Shown here one piece after another: positions 36,786 through 44,743 of a stretch of DNA of 64,000 bases (position 1 is its first letter; each line of letters opens with the position of its first letter). Origin of the DNA: JBBROS01 sp965217935 (GTDB lineage Bacteria; Pseudomonadota; Alphaproteobacteria; Acetobacterales; Acetobacteraceae). The position numbers and the translations under genes are program-made. The notes below the pieces were generated by a model. It was not told the origin of the DNA. It saw only the letters and a list, made by a program, of their open reading frames with translations, and searched no databases. The stretch lies in assembly GCA_965217935.1 (NCBI GenBank), contig OZ244581.1:682001-746000 (forward strand), written 5' to 3'.

Positions 36786-36844
36786 AGCGGACCTCCAACG
36801 GTCGCTGTGGCAAATTGGTCTCTACCAATAGGAGCAAACGAAGA

Positions 36845-37387
36845 ATGATTAAAACCGAGCGGCTAAATCTTGTCCCCTGGCATGAATGTCATCGCTCCGT
36901 ATTCGCCGCAATGCACGCAGACCCGGCTGTGATGCTCGACCTAGGGGGGCCAATCAGCCGGCGTGAAAGCGACGCCAAGTTCGACCGCTATGATGCCGCG
37001 TACGCCGGACACAGCTTCTCCCGCTGGGCAGTCGAGAACAGAGACGGCGCCTTTTTTGGCTACGCGGGAGTGATGCCTTGCGTTTCGCCGGGGCATCCCC
37101 TCGGGCCTCATTGCGAGGTCGGCTGGCGCTTTACGCGTGCAGCGTGGGGAAACGGTTTTGCCAGCGAGAGCGCGAGAGCCGCGCTTGATGATATTTTTCG
37201 ACGCACAGAGTTGGTTGAAATTCTGTCCTACACAGATGCCGCCAAAATGCGGTCGCAAGCTGTTATGGCTCGGCTAAATCTCCGAAGAGAAACGTCGCGC
37301 GACTTTATCGTGGAGTACGAGCGCGTTGGTGCTTGGCAAGGCATGGTCTGGGTCGCTGAGCGCACTCAGAACAGAGAGTCCGGTTAG
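36845..37387 (+). CDS. GNAT family N-acetyltransferase (RimJ/RimL type)
   Basis: 180 aa from the ATG at 36845, with AGGAG 10 nt upstream. MIKTERLNLVPWHECHRSVF is the Acetyltransf_3 N-terminus; EVGWRFTRAAWGNGFASESA near residues 96-115 is the acetyl-CoA pyrophosphate-binding region (R-x-x-W/G-x-G-x-A), and VMARLNLRRE near 145 is the usual C-terminal motif. The substrate may be a protein N-terminus or a small molecule. Base composition is clearly lower in GC than in flanking genes, and IS-end-like repeats bracket it, so it was probably acquired. Confidence 0.9.
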   Translation: MIKTERLNLVPWHECHRSVFAAMHADPAVMLDLGGPISRRESDAKFDRYDAAYAGHSFSRWAVENRDGAFFGYAGVMPCVSPGHPLGPHCEVGWRFTRAAWGNGFASESARAALDDIFRRTELVEILSYTDAAKMRSQAVMARLNLRRETSRDFIVEYERVGAWQGMVWVAERTQNRESG

Positions 37388-37400
37388 GGTCGGAAGCTGA

Positions 37401-37418
37401 TCAAACTGAGACACGACC
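37401..37418 (-). repeat. Inverted partner of the IS-end-like motif
   Basis: TCAAACTGAGACACGACC; its reverse complement matches copy 1 at 13/18 and the copy at 47311 at 14/18. Confidence 0.5.
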
Positions 37419-37626
37419 AAACGCTGGCAAGCCTTTTTGGACGTGATGCGCCCGGTGCCGAGATGTTGAGCCAGCCACGAACATGCAGCGTCGTGGGCGA
37501 TCAGGCCGGTCGAGACCGAAAGGGTGACAACGTCGTCCTGATCAACCGCGGCACAATGATGGCGCTGTCGGGTTCGTCGAACGGCACTGCCGCAAGCGCC
37601 AACGCATCAACAACCTGAACGCCCAT
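37419..37626 (-). pseudogene. VapC/FitB-like PIN-domain toxin, deleted and frameshifted
   Basis: The ATG at 37624-37626 opens a PIN N-terminus, VQVVDALALAAVPFDEPDSA, with the first catalytic Asp; the frame then ends after about 41 codons. In another frame downstream (about 37440-37530) STGLIAHDAACSWLAQHLG matches the PIN C-terminal block (normally TGLTAYDASYLWLA) with another acidic residue. About 70 internal residues are missing, so the toxin is dead. The start overlaps the antitoxin stop by 20 nt, the usual toxin-antitoxin layout. Confidence 0.7.
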
Positions 37627-37846
37627 CGCGGACAGCCCGCACGATCTCCGCCGACTCATTCGGCGGACGCAAGTCAAGGCTGCGGATTTCAGCCAGCACG
37701 TCGTCCAACGGCCCTGGAGGCTCGTCCCGGACGGCAGCCTCGGCGACGGCCGCCAGCTCGCCCTGCAAAGAACGGTGGTTCCGGGCCGCCCGCGCAGGCA
37801 AGCGTCCGGCAACCTCGTCGGGCGCGTTCTTGATCGGCAGGTTCAC
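37607..37846 (-). CDS. FitA/VapB-like ribbon-helix-helix antitoxin
   Basis: 79 aa from a GTG at 37844-37846 with GGAG upstream; a longer frame reaches 37912. VNLPIKNAPDEVAGRLPARA then ARNHRSLQGELAAVAEAAV is the typical FitA-type RHH domain (beta strand plus two helices), and the C-terminal tail DEPPGPLDDVLAEIRSLDL is the toxin-binding part. It normally binds its own promoter and blocks the PIN toxin. Here the partner is broken, so this antitoxin is an orphan. Confidence 0.8.
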   Translation of the reverse strand: MNLPIKNAPDEVAGRLPARAARNHRSLQGELAAVAEAAVRDEPPGPLDDVLAEIRSLDLRPPNESAEIVRAVRDGRSGC

Positions 37847-37895
37847 GCCAGCGGCTCCAAATCGGAGCCGGATAGGCCGCATCGCCGCCGCCAAG

Positions 37896-38885
37896 TCACG
37901 CCAGATAAACATCCGTATACGTCGCCCCCAGATCCACCTTCGCCTGCGCCACCGCCGGGTTGAAGCTCGCCAGCATCCGCTCCACCGTCCCGGCCATCGC
38001 CGGCGTCACCCGTCCGTCATGCTGGAACGCATCCTTGTTGCGCTCGAACGCGCTGGCGCACACGCCCTCCCCCACCGCGCACATCCCCTTCTGCAACGCC
38101 CCCAAAGCCTGCTCCGCCGTCGCCGTCTTGAGGAAATCCACCGCCTCCACGATCGCCGCCGCAGCACCCCGCACGCCCGCCTTGTTCCCCGGCAGCCACC
38201 CGGCCTCCGCATACAGGCACCCGCTGGCATAAGGCCCGCCGAAGATCGCCTCGGTTCCCGCGCCAGTCCGCGCGTCGGCCAGGATGTTGATCTCGCCCCG
38301 CTGCTGCAAATCGGCGATGATCGGGTCGAACAGGCTCAGCGCATCCACCTCGCCGCGCTCGAACGCGCTCATCGCCGTCTGCGTCGTCCCCACCCCGATC
38401 GCCGCCGCGTCCGTCGGCTTCAGCCCGGCCTTCGCCAGCGCCTGCATCAGGAACATGTGCGTCGCCGACCCCGGCGCCGACACGCCCACCTTGCGCCCCT
38501 TCAGGTCCGCCACGCCCTTGATCTCCGTCAACGCCTTGCGCGAGCCGAGCACCAGCCCGCTGTTCTTCGCCTGCAGCACGAATGCCGTCAGCTTGGCCCC
38601 CTTGGCCGCCATCTGGATGGTATGCTCGTAATACCCGCAGGCCACGTCCGAGCTTCCCCCCAACACCGCCTGCATCGCCTTCGAGCCGCCCGGGAACTGC
38701 GCCACCTCGGCCTCGACCCCGTGCTTGGCGAACAGATCCTGCCCCACGCAGACGAAGAACGGCATATACCCGTAAAGCGCGATCCCACCGCCTGCGAAAC
38801 GGACCTTCGCGCGCGATTGCGCCAGCGCAGGCCGGGCCAAGGGCGCGGCAGCGGCGGCCAATAGGGCGGTGCGTCGTGTCAGCAT
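37896..38885 (-). CDS. ABC transporter substrate-binding protein, NMT1/SsuA-like
   Basis: 329 aa from the ATG at 38883-38885, behind GGAGG. LTRRTALLAAAAAPLARPALAQ is a signal peptide with a twin-Arg start, possibly Tat. The mature part has GYMPFFVCVGQDLFAKHGV, FPGGSKAMQAVLGGSSDVAC, and LKGRKVGVSAPGSATHMFLM, the pattern of proteins that bind nitrate, sulfonates, taurine or thiamine precursors. Ligand unknown. It is the last gene of a four-gene operon with a matching permease and ATPase. Confidence 0.9.
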   Translation of the reverse strand: MLTRRTALLAAAAAPLARPALAQSRAKVRFAGGGIALYGYMPFFVCVGQDLFAKHGVEAEVAQFPGGSKAMQAVLGGSSDVACGYYEHTIQMAAKGAKLTAFVLQAKNSGLVLGSRKALTEIKGVADLKGRKVGVSAPGSATHMFLMQALAKAGLKPTDAAAIGVGTTQTAMSAFERGEVDALSLFDPIIADLQQRGEINILADARTGAGTEAIFGGPYASGCLYAEAGWLPGNKAGVRGAAAAIVEAVDFLKTATAEQALGALQKGMCAVGEGVCASAFERNKDAFQHDGRVTPAMAGTVERMLASFNPAVAQAKVDLGATYTDVYLA

Positions 38886-38941
38886 GGTCGTTCCTCCGGT
38901 TTTCCTGACCTTTACAGGCGGGCCGCCCGGGCTGGCAACTC

Positions 38942-39550
38942 TCACTCGTCCGACAGCGCCAGCTTCAGGCCGAGCGCCCCGAACGCGCCGGCGAAGCCGC
39001 GCCGCATCCAGGCCAGCACCCGAGGCCGCGAGATCACGCGCTCCCTGATTCGCGCGGCAAACACCCCGTAGCCCACGAACACGACGAACGTGAGCAGCAT
39101 GAACACCGCACTCAGCTCCAGCATCTGCCCCACCGGATGCGCCGCCCCCGCGCTCACGAACTGCGGCAGGAATGCCAGGAAGAAGATCGAGAGCTTCGGG
39201 TTCAGCACGTTGATCAGGATCGCGGACGTGATCACCCGCAATGCGGACCGCGGCCCAACCTGCCGCTCGACCCGAAGCGCCCCCTGCTCCCGCAACGTGT
39301 TCCAGGCCATATACAGCAGGTAGACCACGCCCAGATACTTCAGCGTCTGGAACGCGACCGCGCTCGCGTGCAGCACCGCCGCCAATCCCGTCACCGCCGC
39401 CATGTGCGGCACGATGCCGAGCGTGCATCCGACCGCGGCAATTACGCTCGCCCGCGCCCCGCGCAAGAACCCGGTCGACAGCGTATACAGCACCCCAGTC
39501 CCCGGCGACACGACGACGATCAGCGACGTGACCAGGAACTCGATGCCCAT
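38942..39550 (-). CDS. LysE family translocator (RhtB-like exporter)
   Basis: 202 aa from the ATG at 39548-39550. Six hydrophobic segments, with FLVTSLIVVVSPGTGVLYTL at the start (the family motif PGP is PGT here), RGARASVIAAVGCTLGIVPH and the conserved NPKLSIFFLAFLPQFV near residue 128. LysE proteins export amino acids and analogues. It is placed between the permease and the binding protein of an import system, an odd position. Confidence 0.9.
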   Translation of the reverse strand: MGIEFLVTSLIVVVSPGTGVLYTLSTGFLRGARASVIAAVGCTLGIVPHMAAVTGLAAVLHASAVAFQTLKYLGVVYLLYMAWNTLREQGALRVERQVGPRSALRVITSAILINVLNPKLSIFFLAFLPQFVSAGAAHPVGQMLELSAVFMLLTFVVFVGYGVFAARIRERVISRPRVLAWMRRGFAGAFGALGLKLALSDE

Positions 39551-39564
39551 GCCCAACCCCTCGC

Positions 39565-40329
39565 TCAGATGTCCCGCGGCGTCTCCGCCCGCGGCTGCCA
39601 AACCAGCAGCCGGGTTTCAGCCAAGCTCACGATCCCGTCCAGTGCCAGCGCGCAGGCGGTCAGCACCACGATCCCGGCGAACACGGTGTCCACGTCGAAC
39701 ACCCCCTCCGCCTGCAAGATCAAGTAGCCCAGCCCGGCCGCGCTGCCGAGATACTCGCCGATCACCGCCCCCACGAACGCCATCCCCACCGACACGTGCA
39801 GCGAGCTGAACACCCAGCTCAGCGCCGCCGGCAGATAGACGTGCCGCACCAACTGCCGCCTCGACGCCCCCAGCATCCGCGTGCCGTTCAGCACCGTCGG
39901 GCTGACCTCCCGCACCCCCTGCAGCACGTTGAAGAACACGATAAAGAACACCAAAGTGAATCCCAGCGCCACCTTGCTCCCCATCCCCAGCCCGAACCAC
40001 ATGGCGAAGATCGGCGCCAGGATCACCCGCGGCATCGCGTTGGCCGCGTTGATGAACGGAAACAGCACCGCCTGCGTCCGCGGGCTCAGCCCCAGCCATA
40101 ACCCGGCCGCGATCCCCGCCACGGCCCCGCTCGCGAACGCCATCAGCGTTTCCGAGATCGTGACGATCAGATGCGGCCAGATCACGCCGCTCGCGAACCA
40201 CTGGTAAATCACCGCCGCGATCCGCGCCGGGCGCCCGAAGAACAACGGCGGCAGCAAGCCCGTGCTGGTCCCTACCTGCCACAACAGCAGGATGGCCAGC
40301 GCGATGCCAACCCGGCCCAGCGCGATCAT
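39565..40329 (-). CDS. ABC transporter permease, SsuC/TauC-like
   Basis: 254 aa with about six membrane helices. FINAANAMPRVILAPIFAMW starts a typical binding-protein-dependent permease pattern, and the EAA-like coupling loop GTRMLGASRRQLVRHVYLPAAL is near residues 149-170. It forms the membrane channel with the ATPase gene upstream, whose stop it overlaps by 4 nt. Confidence 0.93.
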   Translation of the reverse strand: MIALGRVGIALAILLLWQVGTSTGLLPPLFFGRPARIAAVIYQWFASGVIWPHLIVTISETLMAFASGAVAGIAAGLWLGLSPRTQAVLFPFINAANAMPRVILAPIFAMWFGLGMGSKVALGFTLVFFIVFFNVLQGVREVSPTVLNGTRMLGASRRQLVRHVYLPAALSWVFSSLHVSVGMAFVGAVIGEYLGSAAGLGYLILQAEGVFDVDTVFAGIVVLTACALALDGIVSLAETRLLVWQPRAETPRDI

Positions 40330-41120
40330 GCCGCCCGCGCGCCCTGATACGCCTTCACCACCTCGTCCCGCAGCACCGCCCAGATCTGCTCCTCCAGCGC
40401 CCGGAACGCCGGCGTCAGCCGAATCTCGGTCACGTCCCGCGGCCGGGGCAGCTCAACCGTGAACTCCGCGATCGGCCGCGTCCCAGGCCCCGCAGACAGC
40501 ACCACCACCCGGTCGCTCAGGCTGATCGCCTCCTCCAGGTCGTGCGTGATGAACAGCACCGACTTCCGGTTCGCCTGCCACAGCGCCAGCAGCTCGTTCT
40601 CCATCATCTGCCGCGTCTGCACGTCGAGCGCGCTGAACGGCTCGTCCATCAGCAGGATCGGCGGATCGAGCACCAGCACCTGCGCCAACTGCGCCCGCTT
40701 CCGCATCCCCCCGCTCATCTGGTGCGGATACTTCCCCCCGTGCCCCGAAAGCCCCACCCGCGCCAGCCATCCGTCCGCCGCCGCCCGCGCCTCGGCCCGG
40801 GACGCTCCCGCGAACGAAGGCCCCGCCGCCACGTTGTCCCGCGCCGACCGCCAAGGCATCAAACTGTCCGACTGGAACAGATACCCCGCCCGCCGATTGA
40901 TCCCCAATAACGGCGCCCCCATCGCCCGCACCTCCCCCCGCGTCGGCGCGAGCAGACCGGCGGCCAGGTTCAGCAGCGTGCTCTTGCCGCACCCGGTCGG
41001 CCCAACGACCGACACGAACTCCCCCTCCGCAACATGCAGCGTCGTGTCGCGCACGGCCGTATAGTCCCCGCCCCGGCCGGCGAACGTCACCTCGACCTGC
41101 TCGAACGCCAGCGCCGTCAT
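40326..41120 (-). CDS. ABC transporter ATP-binding protein, SsuB/TauB-like
   Basis: 264 aa from the ATG at 41118-41120, behind GGGAGGGG. Walker A VVGPTGCGKSTLLNLA is near residue 40, the Q-loop AGYLFQSDSLMPWRSA, the signature MSGGMRKRAQLAQVLV near 140, Walker B ILLMDEPFSALD near 160 and the switch His in LFITHDLEEAISLSD. It powers import with the downstream permease and binding protein. First gene of the operon. Confidence 0.95.
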   Translation of the reverse strand: MTALAFEQVEVTFAGRGGDYTAVRDTTLHVAEGEFVSVVGPTGCGKSTLLNLAAGLLAPTRGEVRAMGAPLLGINRRAGYLFQSDSLMPWRSARDNVAAGPSFAGASRAEARAAADGWLARVGLSGHGGKYPHQMSGGMRKRAQLAQVLVLDPPILLMDEPFSALDVQTRQMMENELLALWQANRKSVLFITHDLEEAISLSDRVVVLSAGPGTRPIAEFTVELPRPRDVTEIRLTPAFRALEEQIWAVLRDEVVKAYQGARAA

Positions 41121-41242
41121 CGCCCCTCCCAACTCTCAAGGCCGGTATAATGCCTTCCAACCGTCAAGGAAGCGGCAACCGACGCAACGCAAGCCTGCGC
41201 CGCCCGTTGACGCCGCATCAACCGGGCGGGATCCGCGACAAC

Positions 41243-41752
41243 ATGCTGTTTGGAACATGGGACGCGCTCGGCCGGGTGCTGATCGTCGCCCCCCTCGCCT
41301 ACTGCGCCCTCGTGCTGCTGCTGCGCGTCTCGGGCAAGCGCACGCTGACCAAGCAGAACGCTTTCGACCTAGTCGTCACCGTCGCCTTGGGCTCGGTCCT
41401 GGCGACGATGCAGCTCAGCAAAACCGCATCCGTCGCCGAAGGCGTCCTTGCATTGGCCATGCTCATCGGCCTGCAATACGTCATCACCTGGTCCTCGGTT
41501 CGGTCCGAACGCATCTTCAACCTCGTCACATCCGAGCCGACCTTGCTGCGTCACGACGGCCAATTCCTGAACCAAGCCATGCTGCGCCAGCGCGTCACGC
41601 GCGAGGACCTGCTGGCCGTGCTCCGCAACAACGGCAGAACCGACCCGGAGGAGATCAGCGGCATCGTGCTCGAAAACTATGGCTCGTTCAGCGTCCTGAG
41701 CCAAGGCGCCCCGGCAAATATCCTGTCGCGCGTCCAGCCGGCCGACTTATAA
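41243..41752 (+). CDS. DUF421 domain membrane protein (YetF/YkjA-like)
   Basis: 169 aa from the ATG at 41243. Three membrane helices in the first 95 residues, with LLLRVSGKRTLTKQNAFDLVV followed by ALGSVLATM, the DUF421 signature. The cytoplasmic part ERIFNLVTSEPTLLRHDGQF and NYGSFSVLSQG follows. YetF proteins are small inner-membrane proteins of unclear role. A small lipoprotein gene follows 20 nt later. Confidence 0.9.
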   Translation: MLFGTWDALGRVLIVAPLAYCALVLLLRVSGKRTLTKQNAFDLVVTVALGSVLATMQLSKTASVAEGVLALAMLIGLQYVITWSSVRSERIFNLVTSEPTLLRHDGQFLNQAMLRQRVTREDLLAVLRNNGRTDPEEISGIVLENYGSFSVLSQGAPANILSRVQPADL

Positions 41753-41772
41753 ACCCAACCCGGAGCCGCCCC

Positions 41773-41928
41773 ATGCGCCCTGCCCTATCGCTGTTGCTCG
41801 CCGCCACGACGCTCCTCGCCCTCGCCGCCTGCGCTGGCAGGGAGCGCGATACCGGCCAGGAGGACATGCGCCGCCCGCCCGTGACGGTGCCGGGCAGCGT
41901 CGACAGCTATCACCCCGAGGAGGATTGA
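41773..41928 (+). CDS. Small lipoprotein
   Basis: 51 aa. LSLLLAATTLLALAACAGRE is a lipoprotein signal with the lipid-bearing Cys at residue 20; the mature peptide is only 32 residues, acidic at the end (VDSYHPEED). No family recognised. Its stop overlaps a possible TTG start of the next gene. Confidence 0.68.
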   Translation: MRPALSLLLAATTLLALAACAGRERDTGQEDMRRPPVTVPGSVDSYHPEED

Positions 41929-41978
41929 CCTCCCCCGTCCTGGCGCAAGACGGCGGCCCTGGCCATGATGCCCGGATC

Positions 41979-42413
41979 ATGCCCCGCACCCCGCCCGGCC
42001 AACGCGCCGACTATCCCAGCTTCCTGCCGCTCAACACGCGCTGGGCCGATAACGACGTATTCGGCCATCTCAACAACGTCGTCTACTACAGCCTGTTCGA
42101 CACCGCCGTCTGCACATTCCTGGTCAACGCCGGCATCCTGCACTGGCGCGACAGCGGGCATTTCATGGTCATGGCCGAGAGCGGCTGCCGCTATCATTCC
42201 GAAGTGGCCTTCCCGGAGCGCATCGAGGCCGGTCTGCGCATTGCCCGCCTCGGCACAAGCTCGGTGCGCTACGAGATCGCCGTCTTCCGCGAAGGCGCCG
42301 GCCTCGCCGCGGCGGAGGGCTTCATGGTCCACGTCTGCGTCGACGCCGCCGCCCGCCGCCCGGCTCCGATCCCCCAGGCCTGGCGTGAAATCCTGCAACA
42401 ACTCGGAGGCTAA
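41979..42413 (+). CDS. Acyl-CoA thioesterase, 4HBT hotdog fold
   Basis: 144 aa from the ATG at 41979, the usual YbgC/FadM length; a TTG at 41925 overlapping the lipoprotein stop would add 18 residues. NTRWADNDVFGHLNNVVYYS near residue 20 has the catalytic Asp and the HxNN motif. ESGCRYHSEVAFPERIEAGL follows. It hydrolyses acyl-CoA thioesters. The SDR gene comes 3 nt after its stop. Confidence 0.92.
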   Translation: MPRTPPGQRADYPSFLPLNTRWADNDVFGHLNNVVYYSLFDTAVCTFLVNAGILHWRDSGHFMVMAESGCRYHSEVAFPERIEAGLRIARLGTSSVRYEIAVFREGAGLAAAEGFMVHVCVDAAARRPAPIPQAWREILQQLGG

Positions 42414-42416
42414 GTC

Positions 42417-43199
42417 ATGGATGTCGGTCTGAACGGCAAGCGCGCCATCGTCTGCGCCTCAAGCAAGGGCCTCGGCCGCGCCTGCGCCCTGGCACTGGCG
42501 CGCGAAGGCGTCGCCGTCACCATCACCGCCCGCACCGAAGAAACCCTCGAACGCGCCGCCGCCGAGATACGCGCCGCCACCGGCTCGGAGGTCACCCCCG
42601 TCCCCGGCGACATCGCCACCGAGGCCGGGCGCGCCGCGGCCCTCGCCGCCTGCCCGGACCCCGACATCCTGGTCAACAACGCCGGCGGCCCCCCGGCCGG
42701 CGACTTCCGCGACTGGGAGCGCGACGACTGGATCAGCGCGCTCGACGCCAACATGCTCGCCCCCATCGCCCTGATCCGCGCCGTGGTCGACGGCATGGTC
42801 GCCCGCCGCTTCGGCCGCATCGTCAACATCACCTCGGCCAGCGTGAAATCCCCGATCCCCACCCTCGGCATGAGCAACGGCGCCCGCGCCGGGCTGACCG
42901 GCTTCGTCGCCGGCCTCGCCCGCCAGGTGGCTCGGCACAACGTCACCATCAACAACCTCCTCCCCGGCCCCTTCCTGACCGACCGCCTGCGCGGCAACGC
43001 CGAGCCGGTCGCGCGCGCCTCGGGCCAAAGCGTCGAGCAGGTGCTCGAAGAACGCGCCAAGCGCTCGCCCGCCGGCCGCAACGGCGACCCCTCGGAGTTC
43101 GGCGACGCCTGCGTCTTCCTCTGTGCGGCCAGCAGCGGCTTCATCGTCGGCCAGAACCTTTTGCTCGACGGCGGCCTCTACAACTCCACGATGGCCTGA
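42417..43199 (+). CDS. SDR family protein without the catalytic Tyr-Lys pair
   Basis: 260 aa. The Rossmann start is VCASSKGLGRACALALA (Gly spacing changed from TGxxxGxG), NNAGG is intact and the Ser is present in VNITSASVKSP. At the YxxxK position the sequence is LGMSNGARAGLTGF, so both Tyr and Lys are absent. A whole 3-oxoacyl-ACP-reductase-like subgroup shares this change; it may use other residues or be non-enzymatic. It is coupled to a thioesterase and followed by an oligopeptide-type binding protein. Confidence 0.87.
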   Translation: MDVGLNGKRAIVCASSKGLGRACALALAREGVAVTITARTEETLERAAAEIRAATGSEVTPVPGDIATEAGRAAALAACPDPDILVNNAGGPPAGDFRDWERDDWISALDANMLAPIALIRAVVDGMVARRFGRIVNITSASVKSPIPTLGMSNGARAGLTGFVAGLARQVARHNVTINNLLPGPFLTDRLRGNAEPVARASGQSVEQVLEERAKRSPAGRNGDPSEFGDACVFLCAASSGFIVGQNLLLDGGLYNSTMA

Positions 43200-43211
43200 C
43201 CGGCGTCCGGC

Positions 43212-44735
43212 ATGACGCGCATACCGACCCGGCTCGCCGTCCTGGCTCTCGCCGCCGCCCTATTCGCCGCCGTTTTGGCTGCCCCTTTGGCCCACGCCCA
43301 GAAATCCGCCGACACGCTGCGCGTCACGTGGCGCTCCGCCATCCCGGACGTCGATTTCTACCGCAACAACCTGCGCGCCGGCCTCGTCGTCTCCCAGCAC
43401 GTCTGGGACACCCTGGTCTACCGCGACCCCGAGACCTTCCAGCTCAAGCCGCTCCTGGCCACGAGCTGGAAATACGCGGACGACACGACGCTGGAATTCG
43501 AACTGAGGAAGGGCGTGGCGTTCCACGACGGCAGCGCTTTCACCGCCGACGACGTGGTCTACACCGTCAACTCGGTCCTGAACGAAAGCCAGCTCTCCGT
43601 CCCGAGCAACTACGCCTTTATCGACCACGCCGAGAAGATCGACGGCCTCCACGTCCGCATCAAGCTGAAGCACGCGTTCCCCGCCGCCCTCGAATACCTC
43701 TCGATGGCGGCGCCGATCTACCCCAAGGCCTACCGCGAGCGGGTCGGCGCCGAGTTCAGCAAGCGCCCGGTCGGCACCGGCCCCTACAAGGTCGCCCAGG
43801 TGGACGGCACGGCCCGGATCGCGCTCGAACGCAACGACGCCTACTTCGACGGACCCAAGGGCAAGCCCGCCATCAAGGCCATCCTCATCGACCAAGTCGC
43901 CGACGCCACCGACGAGCTGACGGCGCTCATCGGCGGCCGGGCGGACTGGATCTGGGAATTCAGCCCCGACCAATTGGACCAGCTCGGCCGGATGCCGGCC
44001 ATCCAGGTGCAGACCAGCGAGAGCATGCGCGTCGTCTACATGAATATGGACGCTGCAGGGCGCTCCGGCGACACCCCGCTCACCAAGCAGAAAGTCCGCC
44101 AGGCCATCATGTATGCGGTGGACCGGCAGACCCTGGCCAAGCAGTTCATGCCCGGCGGTCGCGTGCTGGACGCGCCCTGCTACCCGACGCAGTTCGGCTG
44201 CGACCAGGCCATCGCCGTCAAGTACGGCTACGACCCGGCCAAGGCAAAGGCGCTGCTGGCTGAAGCCGGCCTGCCCGAAGGCTTCGAGACCGAGATCGTC
44301 GGCTACCAGCTTCCGCAATGGCAGGCCGCGATGCAGAACTATCTCGGCGTCGCCGGCATCCGCGCCACGGTGACGCAACTGCCCGACAGCCAAGTCGTGC
44401 AGCGCAGCGCCGAGGGCCGCAACCCGCTTGAGATGGGAAGCTGGGGCAGCTACTCGATCAATGACGTCTCCGCCTTCCTGCCCCACTTCTTCGCCGGCGG
44501 CGAGCAGGACTACGCCCGGGACCCTGAATTGGAGAAGCTGGTTAAACGAGGCGACGCCGCCGCCAACCCGGACCAGCGGCGCGAAGCCTACAGCGCCGCG
44601 ATCAAACGGATCACCGAGCAGGCCTATTTCATGCCTCTGTTCACCGACGTCGTGACCTACGCGATGAGCAAGGAGCTGAACTTCAAGGCGAACCGGGACG
44701 AGCTGCCGCGGTTTTATCTGTCGAGCTGGAAATAG
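43212..44735 (+). CDS. ABC transporter substrate-binding protein, family 5 (peptide/nickel type)
   Basis: 507 aa. The signal peptide LAVLALAAALFAAVLAAPLAHA ends near residue 29. The mature protein has the SBP_bac_5 order: LRAGLVVSQHVWDTLVYRDP, FELRKGVAFHDGSAFTADDV near residue 100, KRPVGTGPYKV near 190 and QAIMYAVDRQTL near 300. Binds peptides or other oligomeric or chelated solutes in the periplasm. No permease or ATPase is next to it, so it works with a transporter elsewhere or alone. Confidence 0.92.
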   Translation: MTRIPTRLAVLALAAALFAAVLAAPLAHAQKSADTLRVTWRSAIPDVDFYRNNLRAGLVVSQHVWDTLVYRDPETFQLKPLLATSWKYADDTTLEFELRKGVAFHDGSAFTADDVVYTVNSVLNESQLSVPSNYAFIDHAEKIDGLHVRIKLKHAFPAALEYLSMAAPIYPKAYRERVGAEFSKRPVGTGPYKVAQVDGTARIALERNDAYFDGPKGKPAIKAILIDQVADATDELTALIGGRADWIWEFSPDQLDQLGRMPAIQVQTSESMRVVYMNMDAAGRSGDTPLTKQKVRQAIMYAVDRQTLAKQFMPGGRVLDAPCYPTQFGCDQAIAVKYGYDPAKAKALLAEAGLPEGFETEIVGYQLPQWQAAMQNYLGVAGIRATVTQLPDSQVVQRSAEGRNPLEMGSWGSYSINDVSAFLPHFFAGGEQDYARDPELEKLVKRGDAAANPDQRREAYSAAIKRITEQAYFMPLFTDVVTYAMSKELNFKANRDELPRFYLSSWK

Positions 44736-44743
44736 CCCCGCGC

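Larger units (their letters stand above)
36749..37418. mobile_element. Low-GC insert bounded by imperfect inverted repeats and carrying a GNAT gene
   Basis: The left end GATAGCGCCTTAGTTTGA (36749-36766) and the reverse complement of 37401-37418 (GGTCGTGTCTCAGTTTGA) agree at 13 of 18 positions, with the inner AGTTTGA identical. Between them is one GNAT gene of visibly lower GC than its surroundings. No transposase is present, so this may be a MITE-like or cassette-like unit, or an IS that lost its transposase. The right end abuts the broken PIN toxin gene. Confidence 0.45.

Noticed and set aside
36749..36790. Integron attC site beside the GNAT gene
   Set aside because: No paired R'/R'' core sites (RYYYAAC...GTTRRRY) or imperfect hairpin of the right form; IS-type ends fit better.
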